Origin: Phorcus lineatus
Taxonomy: Eukaryota > Mollusca > Gastropoda > Trochida > Trochidae
Length of the DNA: 64,000 bases
Direction of reading: 5' to 3'
Assembly (NCBI GenBank): GCA_921293015.1
Contig: OV121081.1
Coordinates: 67,535,022 to 67,599,021 of the forward strand
Positions within the stretch are counted from its first letter, which is position 1. Each line of letters begins with the position of its first letter. Of this stretch, positions 33,422 through 47,400 are shown in pieces. A program made the translations under genes and the position numbers. Below the pieces are notes generated by a model. That model was not told the DNA's origin. It made no database searches and saw nothing but the letters and a program-made list of their open reading frames with translations.

Positions 33422-33893
33422 TAGATAATCCATATCTCTCGATGTTGATAACGATCCGCAATCAGGTGATCCACCCCGTAAGGTATTAAACAAATATTTA
33501 TGTTTTCAGGGTATAAAGTAGATTCCAAAGCACCGGAAGTATTTATAGTATTACAACGTTGTATTAAATCGGCATGAATTACGATATCGGAAATATTCAA
33601 GTTTCGCTTACAGCCAGACGAGCGCAAACGGTAGCCAATATCTTCATCCAATTACAATGCTTTAAATTCAAAAGCTGCACACATTGCTAGTTAAGCCGTA
33701 TCAACTATATCCGTGTTGTTTTCCATTTTTGTGAACATTTGTTCATAGATTTGATATATCTCTAAGCCGACTTCGGTTGTCTTAACTCTTCTTTGTATTG
33801 TATTTCATTGCATTGATAGAAAGGTAAAGTGAGTTCCTATATACTCATATGCCTTGAATAGCCAATTTGAACCGAAAAGCCGTGCTATAGTGC
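33418..33893. mobile_element. 620-bp family element, copy 3, diverged and left-truncated
   Basis: Shares with copies 1 and 2, in order, CATATCTCTCGAT, CCGTAAG, ACCGGAAGTATTTA, AATTACGATATCGGAAATAT, the stretch around CGCAAACGGTAGCC and CCAATTTGAACCG, and ends CGTGCTATAGTGCC. More diverged and shorter internally than the other two. Confidence 0.7.
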
Positions 33894-33899
33894 CTTAAA

Positions 33900-35890
33900 A
33901 TATGACGGCATATGGAATGTTTTAAAAATAATATCCGTGTAATTATATATTTTGTCATTATTATAAGAGTTTCTCTCAAATGGTAAAAATACATAATAAA
34001 TTCGACTCTGTGTAGTATATTACTAAAACTGTATAGGACATGACATAACATAACAAGCGACTGAATTAAGAAGTCGTCCAGAAGACTGGAAGTAAGTCAA
34101 TCTGGTGTTTTCACAACAGCCCAGTCGATGATCGCTCACTGTCATCTCTTCAATCTATCTTGTGACTGCTGAAACTACCACGATTAAAAAAAACACAACG
34201 AGCGACAATATTCGAAATCCTTATAGCTGAAGGTTAACAGGCCGACAGTTTTCTAAATCATAATATCCCGTACGATCTCTTACGAATTTCTTTCAAAACA
34301 AATATCACTTGAAGAATGACAAAGGCAATTTTTTATGGTCTATGGATATACAACTTCTTTATTATGGGAAGGCGACGTTTGGCAGAATACTATCACTTGA
34401 TATTATTTCAACGTTGATGTATACTTCATTAAGATATAGAAATGAAATGGCTGCTACTATTTAAATATTTCTTGGTATTTATCTTAAATGATCCAACCTT
34501 GAAATGTTTGTGACAAGCCTTGGTGTTTTTATCAGAGGAAATGGACGTGGTTTATTTTTCGGCAGGATTATCGTTCAGAGTACGAAGACAGATTTACAAG
34601 ATATGACAAGATACCTGTACACCTTGGTTTGACAATCACCGAATGAGGGTTCACTAAGCTACTAGATATAGCACACAGTCGCGAAAAGGTCTCGCAGGCG
34701 TACGCATGTAGTGTGACACAGACAAACAAACAAACAAACTGTTAATAAGGGTTCATCTTGCACCTGATAAGGGGAATCCAAGGGCACGTGTTCTATCTTA
34801 TTAACTTCTTGATATCTATAAATATAAATATTATATTTACAAAAGTACACCAAACTATGCACTATTTAGGTTACAGGAAACTAAAGCTGAATGATCATAT
34901 ATGCCTTAGAATTAAAAAGGACTTGTAACTATGAACTTATCCCATTTAATAAATCGGAATGAGAAATTATTTGGGTTATGTATTTATCCAGAAACTTTCC
35001 AACCATGTATATCCTCGCTGTTGCTGAATAATGTTTAACAGTTCGATAACATTTGCTGCCACATATTCATTGTTGTATAGTTGATCCAATAATAGAATAA
35101 CGAGATCATAGCACTTGTCATTATGCCTGATAGCTTGTTGTAGAGGTTTTCTCAGATAACGAAATATGAATAAACTCCAACATCATTCCTGGGGTTATAC
35201 TTTCCAAATGTCACAATTACACGAATATGGCATTATATCGCTAAAAGATTGTTAATCCTGCAGATAAAAACTAAGCTGTATTGTCACGGTATTATGGCGT
35301 GATTGTGGTTCGATTTATTGAAATTAGGCTGGAAAACATTATCTAGTTGCATGAATTTGACACGAAAATTGTCTTTTGATACAGGATACTTGGCTTACTT
35401 AATTTCTTTAAAAGAATTGTAAAAGATAGTTTCAGATGTACAAGAATATACATTTGATAAGAAAGTAATTAAATATGAATCTATTTCCTTTATAATCTTT
35501 CTTTAAAGTGGAAAACTGCATCTTAATGATTTTAATCGATAATCCTATTCAATAGGAAGGATACGCTTTTGCATTCATGTTCCATATTTTGTGCTAACAT
35601 ATCACTGTTCCAGTTTAACAGGGAACTTCATATGTTATGTTATTTCTAGTTCAGAGCAGGAGACTCCGCCCGTATAGAGTTACTTTAGCGTGGCTGTCAA
35701 AGTTGTGCTGTGCAAAACGGTACAAAAACATAATAAAATCAAACAGTCAAAATAAAGGAGAACCGTTTCTTTGTGACTTCAATCTATATTACTGCAAATT
35801 TATACCTGTTATTTCCATACTTTGCAAATCGTTCAAAAACCCGAAAAAATATCGACCCGATCTGAATCTCTGCCATCGTGGCATTCCGTG
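33900..35890. other. Stretch without a supportable gene
   Basis: AT-rich; no splice-supported exon or structured repeat. The 123-codon plus frame at 35637-36008 runs into the promoter block and lacks coding features. Confidence 0.3.
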
Positions 35891-35901
35891 TCCGATCTGT
35901 T

Positions 35902-36529
35902 CTATTTATAGTTATCTCCCATCCAGAGGGAACCCCCAGCAGTCTTCTAGGTCACGTGACATGTCGAACGCGCGTGCAGGCAGATCGGATTACCAGCAGA
36001 CGATGTGAGAGGGGGACGGCAGAGTTCTTGTTAGTGCATCTTGTTCCCCTGAATCAGACGCCATAACTGTGAAAGCAAGCCGACAGAGGGATATAGGGAA
36101 GCTGATGTAGACATGACTTGCGTCTGAGCAGCGAGGTTGTGTCATAGGAAGAAGGTTCGTTCTCACTCCGCGCAGGAAACGTTTGCTTGTCGCGGCCCAA
36201 GTAGCACTTCAGAGCGCACAATTAAGTGCCAATACTATCGCGACGTGAATATTGGAGTGGGAGGGAGGTGTTGTCTCAGATTCCAGCGAGAGCTCCTACA
36301 AGCGAGAAGCCCTACATCCTTGTATCAGCCACATCAGTCACCGGCATCATTGCGGACCTGCCGTCACTGCTATCAGTCACCTCTTGGATTTACGGAATCT
36401 CGTAGGAAGCCAGCAGGCGATAGCCATCAAGGCAGACGACAGTGACGTGCTTATCGCTACATCATATTTAGTGCACGTCACTGGCTGGAGGTGTACTCTT
36501 TGCTGATTTTGGATTTACTACTGCAAGGA
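35902..36529 (+). promoter_or_regulatory. Probable promoter and 5' UTR exon of the claudin-like gene
   Basis: A TATA-like CTATTTATAG (35902-35911) is followed by a GC-richer block with TCACGTGA (35952-35959) and GCGCGTGC. The block stays repeat-free to a donor CAAGGA|GTGAGT after 36529. The next strong acceptor, CACCAATTTTCTCCTCAG, ends at 38166 just before the first coding exon. The assignment to that gene is by position and strand only. Confidence 0.35.
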
Positions 36530-36949
36530 GTGAGTATTTTCTGCGTAATTCCTGTTGCATTTCAGCCATGCACTTCATATTTGGGACAGATCTGTGTAAA
36601 TTTATCGGTCTCGCCTATCTTAGCTGGTTATGGAGCAAGCCATCTGCTATTGCTGCTGTGGCGGGATCCAGAGACGATTGCAGTCACACCTCTTGTGTAA
36701 ATCTCCCATATGTTAAAAACGTGCCCAGGCTTTTGACATTTCCGTAACCTGGCGGTAATTGTTTGTGATAATAATACGATTCCGACAAGAGCTGACCTAT
36801 TCTTCAAACATTGATAGTCCCCATCCCATTCATTTATTACTCGTAAATGTCTTGATGTTCAAATGCAATACCGTGATGAATTTTGAAAACATATTCATCA
36901 AAGTCCTGATTTTGGTTCGGTTACGATTTCAATTAAATCTTGATAACTG

Positions 36950-37240
36950 TAAAATTCCACAGGCTCCAGACTCTGAATGTACAATATCATGTAAATATAT
37001 ATACATGTAACCATGTAACATAAACAAGTTCTGACACTGTCGTGTCTCCAATAGGACCGGAAATGCGAACTGGGATCTGTCTACGAAGTTTACATAGGGT
37101 AACCGAGCCAGGAAACAAGTATAATCATTTCCGGTTCTATTGCAGACAAGACAGTGTCATACCTTGTTGATTTTATAAAGCTACAGGTATATATACTTAC
37201 ATGATATTGTACATTCAGAGTCTGGCGCCTGTGTAAAATT
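36950..37240. mobile_element. Foldback MITE, about 290 bp
   Basis: Arms of over 100 bases: left CACAGGCTCCAGACTCTGAA then TGTACAATATCATGTAA, right TTACATGATATTGTACA then TTCAGAGTCTGGCGCCTGTG; further in, TGACACTGTC/GACAGTGTCA and AATAGGACCGGAAATG/CATTTCCGGTTCTATT pair. It sits in the proposed first intron of the claudin-like gene. Confidence 0.85.
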
Positions 37241-38254
37241 CGTCTCGTGTCGTCCATTTTGCAATCGTGTAAATGGATTCAAACGAATTTACTTCTAAAT
37301 GATGTTCTGTACATGCTTAGCCTATATACTAATTATGATATGTCTCATAATTCGCCGGTACTTTTCAATCTCAATGTCGCAACTGTTGTGAACTGCAACT
37401 GTCGAGTGAAGAATCCAATTGACATCATCATCAAAAGTATTAGGAGGCCAAGGGTGCTAATGTTCGTCTCGAGTTCGAGAATACATTCACATGTCTCCCA
37501 CATTCCGATCTCATGGATCTGTCACTGGACGGAGTGTCAGTCTGTAATTAACAAACGTCTTCTAAAATGATGCATTTGATGTACATGTACGATGTATTGC
37601 TCGAGGATTTTAGACCTTGAAACTATACTTTGTATTTGAGAGTTTATGTTACAGTCAGTTTTGTAACAGTCAGTTTTATTACAGCTATAAGGTCTAATAC
37701 TAGGAACGTATTTTAGAATGAGCTTGATAAGCACTCAAGCTGAGAAACATCTTAGCTAAGAAACGTAATGCGAAGTTTGTCAATGCATCATCTTCATACA
37801 TTTCTTGTAGTTTCGTATATTGTGGTTTCTGAGGTTGGTAAAAATTATCACCAGTTTGAGGAACTTCGTCTTGATGTCTTACCAACCTCAAAAATAGAGG
37901 CTAGAAAGTCTATCAAAACCTTACCATCATGACATCTCGGTGAGATCCTTTAAAATCTTCTGTGCAAATGTCCCTGTGAAATATTTGTCGCGTTGAAATC
38001 GTTAGAAAGGCCATATTTTATTTTGAACTTTTGAATTAACATTTAACTTCCGCATACATTAATTGGATCAAACAGTCCAAGCGTCCGAAAGCTGTTAGAG
38101 TGAGTATTTTTGTAGTTACTCATAAAACAATACGACATCATTGAACATCACCAATTTTCTCCTCAGGACGCACACGTACGTTCCTGTGGAAGCTTCCTGA
38201 AAAAGCTTGGATCCCAGTGTTGATTGTGGTCAGTGACAGTTCCAATCCGTCAAG

Positions 38255-38471
38255 ATGATGACCAGTTGTTGTGCCATCCTAGCTCTAGTGTTCCTTGTGA
38301 TCACGAACCTCTGTATAATCATCTCCTTCGCCACGCCCTACTGGCTGGAGGTAAAAGATTCCAAGTTCAGTCTAGTGTTCAACAGGTACAACAGGGGCCT
38401 GTGGGCATACTGTGATGATTCGGGCTGTACCTGGGTCTTTCAGGAAGGGTTTGGACATTACGCAAACAAAA
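38255..38471 (+). CDS. First coding exon of a claudin/PMP22-superfamily four-pass membrane protein
   Basis: The exon runs from an acceptor at 38166 (TTTTCTCCTCAG) to a strong donor AAAA|GTAAGT at 38472; coding starts at ATG 38255 (tandem ATGATG) after 88 bases of 5' UTR. It encodes 72 residues and one further base. Residues 5-27 are a membrane segment (CCAILALVFLVITNLCIIIS), followed by PYW (28-30) and the claudin-family loop signature GLW at 48-50, C53 and C58 (W-x17-GLW-x2-C-x4-C). In the family the two cysteines pair and the first extracellular loop makes cell-cell or subunit contacts. Which subfamily (claudin, PMP22/EMP, clarin-like) cannot be told from one exon. The remaining three membrane segments must be on downstream exons, which I could not find. 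Confidence 0.75.
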
Positions 38472-41400
38472 GTAAGTCGTTTATATGTAGTTAATTTAGT
38501 CATTTTTTATTTTGAATTGAAGTATTTAATTTTTCTATCGTTTTATCACCTTTGATGACTGAAATGATTTTCCTTTAACCAATCCTGATAGGAAGAAAGT
38601 TTTCAATTATGTTTTTGTTTACTATTATTTATAATCTCATTTATACTTGTGGGAACGTTTCATTCACTTTAATGCGTTGATGGTAGTTTAAGATGAACAA
38701 AGGCCAAAATACAGCAAAAGAATCATATTGTAATGCATTTACATCTGTATAAGAAGATATCGATTTCCGCTATTAATACTCACCTTTGTTTTTGCGCTAA
38801 AAAAACGATAGACCATATATGTTTCATTCACAAACCATTATATCTCAACATGGATTGAGGTGTATCACAATGTTATTGTCTTCATTGAAATAGGTCGTAA
38901 GGTATAGACACGTTTCATAATGGAAATACTTTTTTCGAAATCATTATATGCATAGAGGTACTGTGTGAGTTGAATGTTAAACATAATCCATTGTGTTCGC
39001 GCAGGAAGCATGCCAAATATAGGACTATATGTTCAGAATATATGCGTTCAAGCCAAAGCAAACGTTGAAGTTGTGATTACTACTACTCGTATATTTACAC
39101 TATGTGATGACCAATGACAATTTCGTAACTATATTATCTTTTACAAGCCCATTTACTTGCCCTTGTATAATGACCTCAGACAAAAGGTGATACCTATGTA
39201 CTTTTGGAAATACCCTACAGTAAGAATTTGTACCCAGCTATTTTCCTCAAACAGTCAAGTTGTTTAAAGGAACCTAGGTAAATTTATTTTCTTAGCAGAA
39301 AACAGGCGACAAAAATTCCTTAACCCTTGAGGCCGTAACATTAAAGGGTAATATGCCCTTGAAAATTGTAAATCATAATGCAACCAAATTATATTGCTAC
39401 ATGTAGTGCACACATACATCCTTTATACATGTATTATGCAAATGTATGATGGACCGGTGGCCCCTTTACGTGAAATAAACCATCATTCATTCTTTCAATC
39501 AGGAGATGATAGAAAGTTTCAGAAACATCTTCGTCGTGATACGAGAAACCAGTTCAACGAACCATAACTGTCAAAACAACGCGTTTGATGCTCTCCTCAC
39601 TCGTTCAACCATGGATTGAACTGTCCCGATTCGTCGTTCATATTAACCACGTGTTTTAAATCAATAAGGGTTAAAGTGAGAAACTAGATGCAGAAATCGC
39701 CTTTTAAGCGAGCCGTCAAATAATATTTTCTTCCCAGTATTGTAAATCGAAATCCTTTTCTTTCTAATACGACCTTTCCCCCGCCATCTCGACTTACTAA
39801 ATAAAAGTGACAATTCAAAATTGACGTCAAGGAAAAATTTCCATGAATTAAATGTTTTTAATTAGTTTAGCTAGATAGATATTTTACAAAACCAATATAC
39901 TTTTTGTGAGTTATTATATGCATGGAATGTCGAAAAACACAGAATCTTACAACTTTATGAATAGTGTCGTGTTAGCAGAGGAACAAAATTTAACTTTTAA
40001 GTCAAAATGCCTCAAATAGAGTTTCTTGTTGACTCGAAATCCTTCGTGAAACCGTTTATGAACATTCTCGGTAATTCAAACATTGCAGAGTACATCGTAT
40101 GGTCCACAAAGCAGAGATATTGTTGATTTTTGTTGTTGATGATTCAATTGGGAATACGTTACCTAACTTTAAGTTCACCCTCCACCAAACATCATTGAAA
40201 CATTTCACTACTGAAAAGAGTTCCATTTGGACAGTTTATTCCTGAAATATTTTCACATGTCTTTGTAAATGACTTCGCAACACTTGAGTAATACTTATCA
40301 CATCTATATCTATCCTTTTCATCATGTTATGTCAGAATGTAATAAGTGAGCTTAGCTTGAGATCCTTTTGCTCTCCCCTTTCTTTATTGAACAAATTATG
40401 TTATATCGTCTGCCTATAGATCTACTTATACTCGTACTGAAAAACTATCATTAAGTTAAAACTTATTAAACTGAGATATACTGAACACCAAAGAAACACG
40501 AATCAAGATGGAATAGGAAACACGATGTCATTTGTGAAAGCAAAATTTTATTCTAGTTAGGCTGATTTTAAAACAATTAAAGCCATTTACAAATATATAA
40601 GAATAAGAAATAAATAAAAAGCAATCCCTTTTAACGAACATTTCCCATAGTACATAAGAAGTTGACGGTTTGGCGGTTCTTCTGGTGTTTATTGTATGAG
40701 TAACAAATTCTTCTAACATTCAATCTTATATAACATTCAAATGCCAAAGTCATGATAAGGTTGAAGCGTCTTTTACACTAATAACAAAATATTGACGTTT
40801 TTTGTATCACATACATCATAGTTAAAGCATGGTCCTACATTTTGAAATAGAATATGGTTAATTGAGGGCTTGTTATACACATTGCAAGTAATTCCAAATC
40901 AAGTAGGATCGCCTGAAGATTAGCAAGAACAACGCCAGCACTGGAAGACTTCAAGACGTCTCTGGACTGCCCTTGAATCCCTTGGCACTGCTGGCAGTCT
41001 GTTCTCATAACTCATGGAGTCTTTGATTCCAGGAATCGATATCCATCAGTATTCTTTGATATACTTCATCAGCCCAATATTGCCGCCTCGTGTGGCATTT
41101 ACCAAAGTGCTTTTAGAGATTATGCCCAAAGTCCTTTGTGTCATGCCCTTTGGGTATTACTAGACATGAAAAGTGAAGGGATGAAATAATATTTTAAAAC
41201 CACAAAAAACATGAACGTTACTTTAAGTGACAGTCCTTAGTCAAAATATATCTTATTTTTCCAAAAATAAGAAGGTTGAAACGTCAGTCATGTTATGTTA
41301 AATCAATATATACTTCCCCAAATGTGCTGAGTTATAACCAACCTGATGAAGACCTTACTGTTACTCTTTCATCAAGACTTACATTCAATCTCTGAAAAAT

Positions 41401-44400
41401 AATTTTCAAAACGATTATTTCATAAGATGTTCGAAAGGAGCTTCAGAGATATATGCATTAGATTCAAATCTTGCTTTTCAAGAGGTTATGTTGAGTTAAA
41501 TATAATTAACTTAAGTCAGTTTCTATCTCACAGAATATCTCACATCTTTCGGTCATGATAAAATGGTAGCTAGAAATGGACGTTGATGGTATTTTCTGTT
41601 TGCATTTAGCCTAGAAAAGGAAATATCTTCCGTGGGTCGGTATGACCTTGCTCAAGTCAAACACTTTCATTTTGCTGTGTATGGTGTATGTATGGTGAAG
41701 GCTCTCTCTACCTAGATAACAATTTTCTGTATGATGTGTTTATGATGAGGATCGCAGTCATGGGAATATTCATCCCGTTATGAATCATTTAAGGCTTTTT
41801 AAATGAAACGTTTATCAGCTAGTTTGTCTACAACCCTCTTCCGCATTTGGTAGTAGATATACCACACGCCCATGCCTGAACTGTGGTACCAGGAACATAT
41901 CATTACATAATGACTCGCATACATTTCATATCAAGAGTTCTCATCTGCGCAAACGCAAGCCAGAGAATCATACTCTCGACTGACCCTGGGTATTTCAGTG
42001 GACTGCATTAAATGAACATATATTAAATGGATGTCCTTGAGTACACGAAAGTTAACATCGAAAAAACAAATAACATTTGATTAATGAAGTATATCATCGA
42101 ACGGATAGAACATGACACTGGTTAAATAAATGGTGACAATGTATGAATAAAGATGGACATGTTATTTTTAAAACGTTGGCATTGAAGAAATAAATGTTCT
42201 CATTGTGTGAATGATTATTGACATTTAATGAAAACGTAGATCACATTGAGTGACGTGGCACTAGAAAAGGAGAACGTTTATAATTGAACCCTCAAGACTG
42301 AAGGAAAATTTTTTATCATTTATAGACTTATGATTGATGACATCGTGTGATTTATGAAATTTATTTGTTTATCTATATAATGTCCTGCCATTGATATTTT
42401 ATTATCCTCGTTTCTCAACAATTTTGAATCCTCGTTTCTCAGAGATTTCAAATGACGTCTATTAAGACAGGTCTGTGTGGGTTATCGAGTTCTTGTCAAC
42501 ACGAATTGATGTTGCCTATAGTACACAAGAAAAATATTGGACTAAATCATATACCAGGTCTAAAATTAAAGTATCCTAGTAAAAACTAGTGACGAACTGT
42601 TGAGATATTGTACTCTTCAGCCGAAAACATGACACTGTACACTATGTTACACTACACTACATAGTATTATGTTGATAAACTGAACGCATTTGAAATTTTG
42701 ACGGGAATTCCTTTTCTCGAAGAACTCGCTCTCTATTACAAGCGACTCAGACACTTTGCTAACTCACGCACTGCTGGCGCTTTGTAAAGTTGCCCTGTAT
42801 TTGCATTCATCAATTTTACCCCGGAGGCCAACTCTTCATTATTATATATGAAAAAGCGTGCCACTGATATTTGTAGAACATAATTCTTTCTAATACAGTA
42901 GCATTACCTTATCTCCAGAATGTTATAAAGGAAAATATTTACGTGACGGTGTAAGCATCTTTTCAACATATCCGCCAGACAGTTCTTATCTTGTGTGTTG
43001 ATGAGCCTAGCATGTTTACATCACGTTTTGTCTACTCGCATGTTACACACTACAACAGACGGTCCGCCTCGAATTATGACTATAGAGTAGAAGTAGTCAG
43101 GCTATAGTCATTCTAGACTGACGGTTGTCCGCGATCTGAAAGTTTAAGTTCAAATGTTGTGAATATTATTGTAATAAACGTTGTCATCGAGCTACGTTAG
43201 ATCTGAGGAGCTAACACAAGGCTTTCCTCAATAATTAAAATATTGACCACGATCTTTTACGCAGTATTAACATAGTAAGGTCCAACAAATGTTTCGATTT
43301 GGGTCAGGTATTACTGTCAGAAGTGTTGTAAACATACCTACAATACTATTATACCTCTGGATGGCTTGTAGAAGATCGAGAGAACTAAAGAAGATCATGG
43401 TGTAGCAATACTTTCTGCTGTAGTGTGTATATAGAACGTAGCTGAAGCATGCACAAGATTACAGTTTGTGTCTCCCCGTGGATAAATTACGATTACCATT
43501 CGTGTTTACTATATGGAAATTAAACATACACCAAGCTGATCTAACTCTGGTGTGAATTACCTGATGTACGGGTTTCCAGTGTTTGTTTCAGTGAAGGTCC
43601 TGGAACCAGAGAGACAGGCTAGGGCTGTACTGGCAGTAGGTTTTTAGAACATAACCCACATGCCTTTCTCATTACACATACTGTGTGTATCCAAGTCATA
43701 AAATGGGGGAAAGATAGCAGGCCATGAAAAAATCCCCTTCAAAGATTAACAGAAACGTGATTTGCACCGATAAGATGGTTTACTGTTTGATTATGAGTAA
43801 GCGTCTGTATTTAGGTCATTAAGCTGTTATTGATCTCACTGTTTCTACAAGTGATCTTAAGTTTGATTATTTTAGGTATTTTCGAATTTCGAAGAAAATT
43901 TTACTGTTTGTAAATTGCAACTTCATGTTGACCTTCGATTTATCCTTATTTCCTAAGAAATATATGTATCTCATTTCTGAGTTCATATATCTGAATGGTA
44001 TTGCCCAAGCGGCGTTAAACAAACGATCGCTTGCTCTTTAAATGAATACTCTGTGGAATTCGAAGAAACTGAAAATACACAGAATGCGTTCTAGTATACC
44101 CTAGATTTATTATTATGGTTTATAGTGTAACTTGACAGTATCCTTTCGCATGTTGATATCCTTCCATTCTGTCACTAAATGAAATTGGGGCTTGTAGTTT
44201 ATAAAAAATAAATTGGTGGAATGTAACAGTATCTCTCAGCGTTCTTTGGTATCCTATATTAGAAAAAGGTTCTTTAATCATTTGCAATAGGTAGTTTAGA
44301 CACCAGGGGATTTTTTAATTATAATTCTTGCAATATCGATAATGAAAGGTTTTGCATTATTGCTAAGATCCATCATCAAAAGCTCTGCATCAAACGTCTC

Positions 44401-47400
44401 ATTTAAAGGCTCTCAGAACTATTAAAGTTTCAATTTATTTTCAAAACCTATGTTGTCCATCTTCATTAGTGCAATATATAAAAGTACTGTACGATGATTT
44501 ATGATACTAAATTATAAAAGGTCACAATAGAAAATATATTGTTGAATTTACTTGCCTTCGAAAAAAGTCTATTCTGATAGAAATCACGCGAAAGTGTTCG
44601 GATGTAGTGTTGTTAGTTGCAAGGGGTGACAAAAGAATCACATGCTCTCTATGCCTGAATCATCAAGGAGTGCCCGGTCAACCTATTAAACTATACATTA
44701 ACTTTTGGTCTCGACCCTAACCTGAAAATGAGACGATCTGGCGACACTATCGGCAGCAACTAATTGGTTTACTGAAATATCTTCAGATTATTACGTGATC
44801 TACTTAAACAGGACAATGCCTTACCAAGTGTTTCGACAATAAATAATTATGATTTTGTGTAAATTTTATTCAGAGGGTTATTTATTCCACAAATAAGTAT
44901 TAGTCAAATAAGTGGTTATCATGGCAATCACTTTCGATACCGTTAATTTTGAAACAACATGTTCGGGTTTTTTTTAAACCACGTTTAGTTTTCAGTGCCT
45001 TTCAGATTTGACTGGTTAGTCATGGTCAGGCCATTTATTCATTCATCGTTTTGATCTTGACCTTTAGATAGAGGAATAATGGGATCATCCGACGCCGTCG
45101 ATACGCCATATTTATTCCCCATCTGGCCTCAGTAGTCCGGACTTTAGGTCAGTGTTACGGGTTGCACAACGCCGCCACACATGGTGAAAGATAAAAGTGT
45201 TATTATAGTTTATTACCCGCAAGAATCACGTGATTCTCGTTTATAACCGTGGCTTTATGTTCACTTGCAGTCATTCTACACGCCTTTACGGGTTGGTTAT
45301 GGTATGAGCAGTCCGGTCATTATCACCTTGATAAACACCGGTTCTCCGGATAGCACATGCCATTAACACGTCTGTCCAGTGTTAGATTTGTAATATTACA
45401 TAGCTGTAACTGTAACGGTCCCCTTTGTAGTACATAGTTATTTTATACCTCTAATCAGATATTCTTATCCAAACCGAGGGTCAGGATAAACTGCATTAAC
45501 CACATATAATTATGTTGTTAAATTACGAAATATTATCTTTAAAATGTGTATATAACATAACGAAAACGCAACTGCTGACGTTTATCAGACCATTATCTCC
45601 AAATACGGAAGGATGATCTAATGAATAGCCTATTGATATGGGTAAAACAAGACTAAATATCTTAGTTTTCGCAGACCCTGACAATATTGTGATTTTCTGT
45701 AACCTGGATAGTATTCTAAATTAAGGTCTTTTTTTTTAAAAAACCCATTAAAATTAAGTTGATTTTTTTAGGTTTTATTTTCATTTTGGCACAATCGGAG
45801 CCTTTAATAATCCCCACGAGGAAGATAGGGACACGATAATGAAATTAGCAACATTTATACATCTCTTATTTCTGATAAATAAGTTGAATGCAAGTGCGGT
45901 AATGTTGTTATATTTAAACCTTCCCTCTATTAATTTCCTCTAAGGTGATATTGCTGTTTTACTATAATAAAGCAAAGCATCCCGGAAATATCTGTCAAGT
46001 GCGTTGGAGACGAACTTCCTGTTTAAATATCGAGGGTATCATAACTTCCTGTCAAAAATGCCAAAACACCTATTAGTAAGAATGTATTTTAGAGAAAGTT
46101 ATATCTATTATATATTCGAAATGTGAATATGTTGGACGTACCTGAGTTCCTAATGACCAACAAATGGGCGTATAGTTTTCACGAGATTAAAAGACGTAAA
46201 ACGTTAAAGTTAGTTAAAACGAAATTGAGCAATGCATTAATCTATCAATTGCATGGAATGTACATTATTACCAGCCTACAAGTAACGAGACGAGCTGACT
46301 CAAAACTACACTGAGCATGCTCTATTGCTTCATCTTTCATCAATTGTGTTAGTTCACCGAATATTGAAATATTTTGAATGATCTCTGTAGTTTGATGTAC
46401 TAGTATGTAAGTATAAAAAGTAAAGGTGCGCTGTATTATCGATATATCGGTGTAAGCAAGACAGAAATAACATGATGCGTACCGGTACAAACTGAACATA
46501 TCTATTGTATAGGACGTTTTGAAATTACCAGTTTCTAAAATTGCAGTAAAACAACCGAATAATGAAATAAGTAAAGATAGTTCAAACGTGTTCAACATCA
46601 TAACCAGTCGTTGAAATATCTTTAAAAAGACGGACAGCCGGGAATTGATGCTGTTCTGATCGCTGCTTTTTATTCAAGAGAAACTTATGATTCGAAAAGT
46701 AAAATTTCATCGAAAGGCATATCGCAATATGCCTTCCTGTGTCGCAATAAATCGCTATAAGGAATTGAGGAGCGATACCCGCCCTCAATAAAGAGGTGAA
46801 TTGCTAAATTTATTCTTAATTAAATATTTCCGTGTAGGTAGAGTTACAGATCATCGGTCCGTTGTAATGCCTCTCAACTTCGTCTCTTGCGATTACAACA
46901 GACATAGGGGCCTTATTTTTGCACATAAGGAAATACTTCATAGTATACATTATAGTGTGTTATTGTGATCACTCATTTTACACGTAGAGGGGGGCATACT
47001 TACACATAAATATTACTTAGAAACTATGCCGATATATCGCAATTCCAGTTATATAAGGCTTGAAGATATATGGTCGACAAATTGCCATGGAACCTGTGCG
47101 GCGATTATAATCGCGATGCCATGTTTGCGATACAATGCTTATCCAAATACTCCACATTTTTAGAAAGCATAATAGATGGAACATGAACAATTGATGTTAT
47201 TTCTGAGATACAAACCTATCATAAACATTACATGAATGGAAGTAACGAATCAGAGAGACTGAAAATGCTGATAAAGTATCGGAGGTACTATATATTTTCT
47301 ATTATTCTTTCTGAAACTAAGCTTAAAAAATAAAGTTGTCTGCATGCTTATAAAGTTATTTGTTTGAAACACATTTTGTAAATACTATCGGGATATATTG

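Noticed and set aside
35637..36008. 123-codon plus-strand frame
   Set aside because: Crosses the TATA-like site and probable promoter of the claudin-like gene; no motif.
46245..46601. 118-codon minus-strand frame
   Set aside because: No coding features or recognisable motif; surroundings are plain non-coding sequence.
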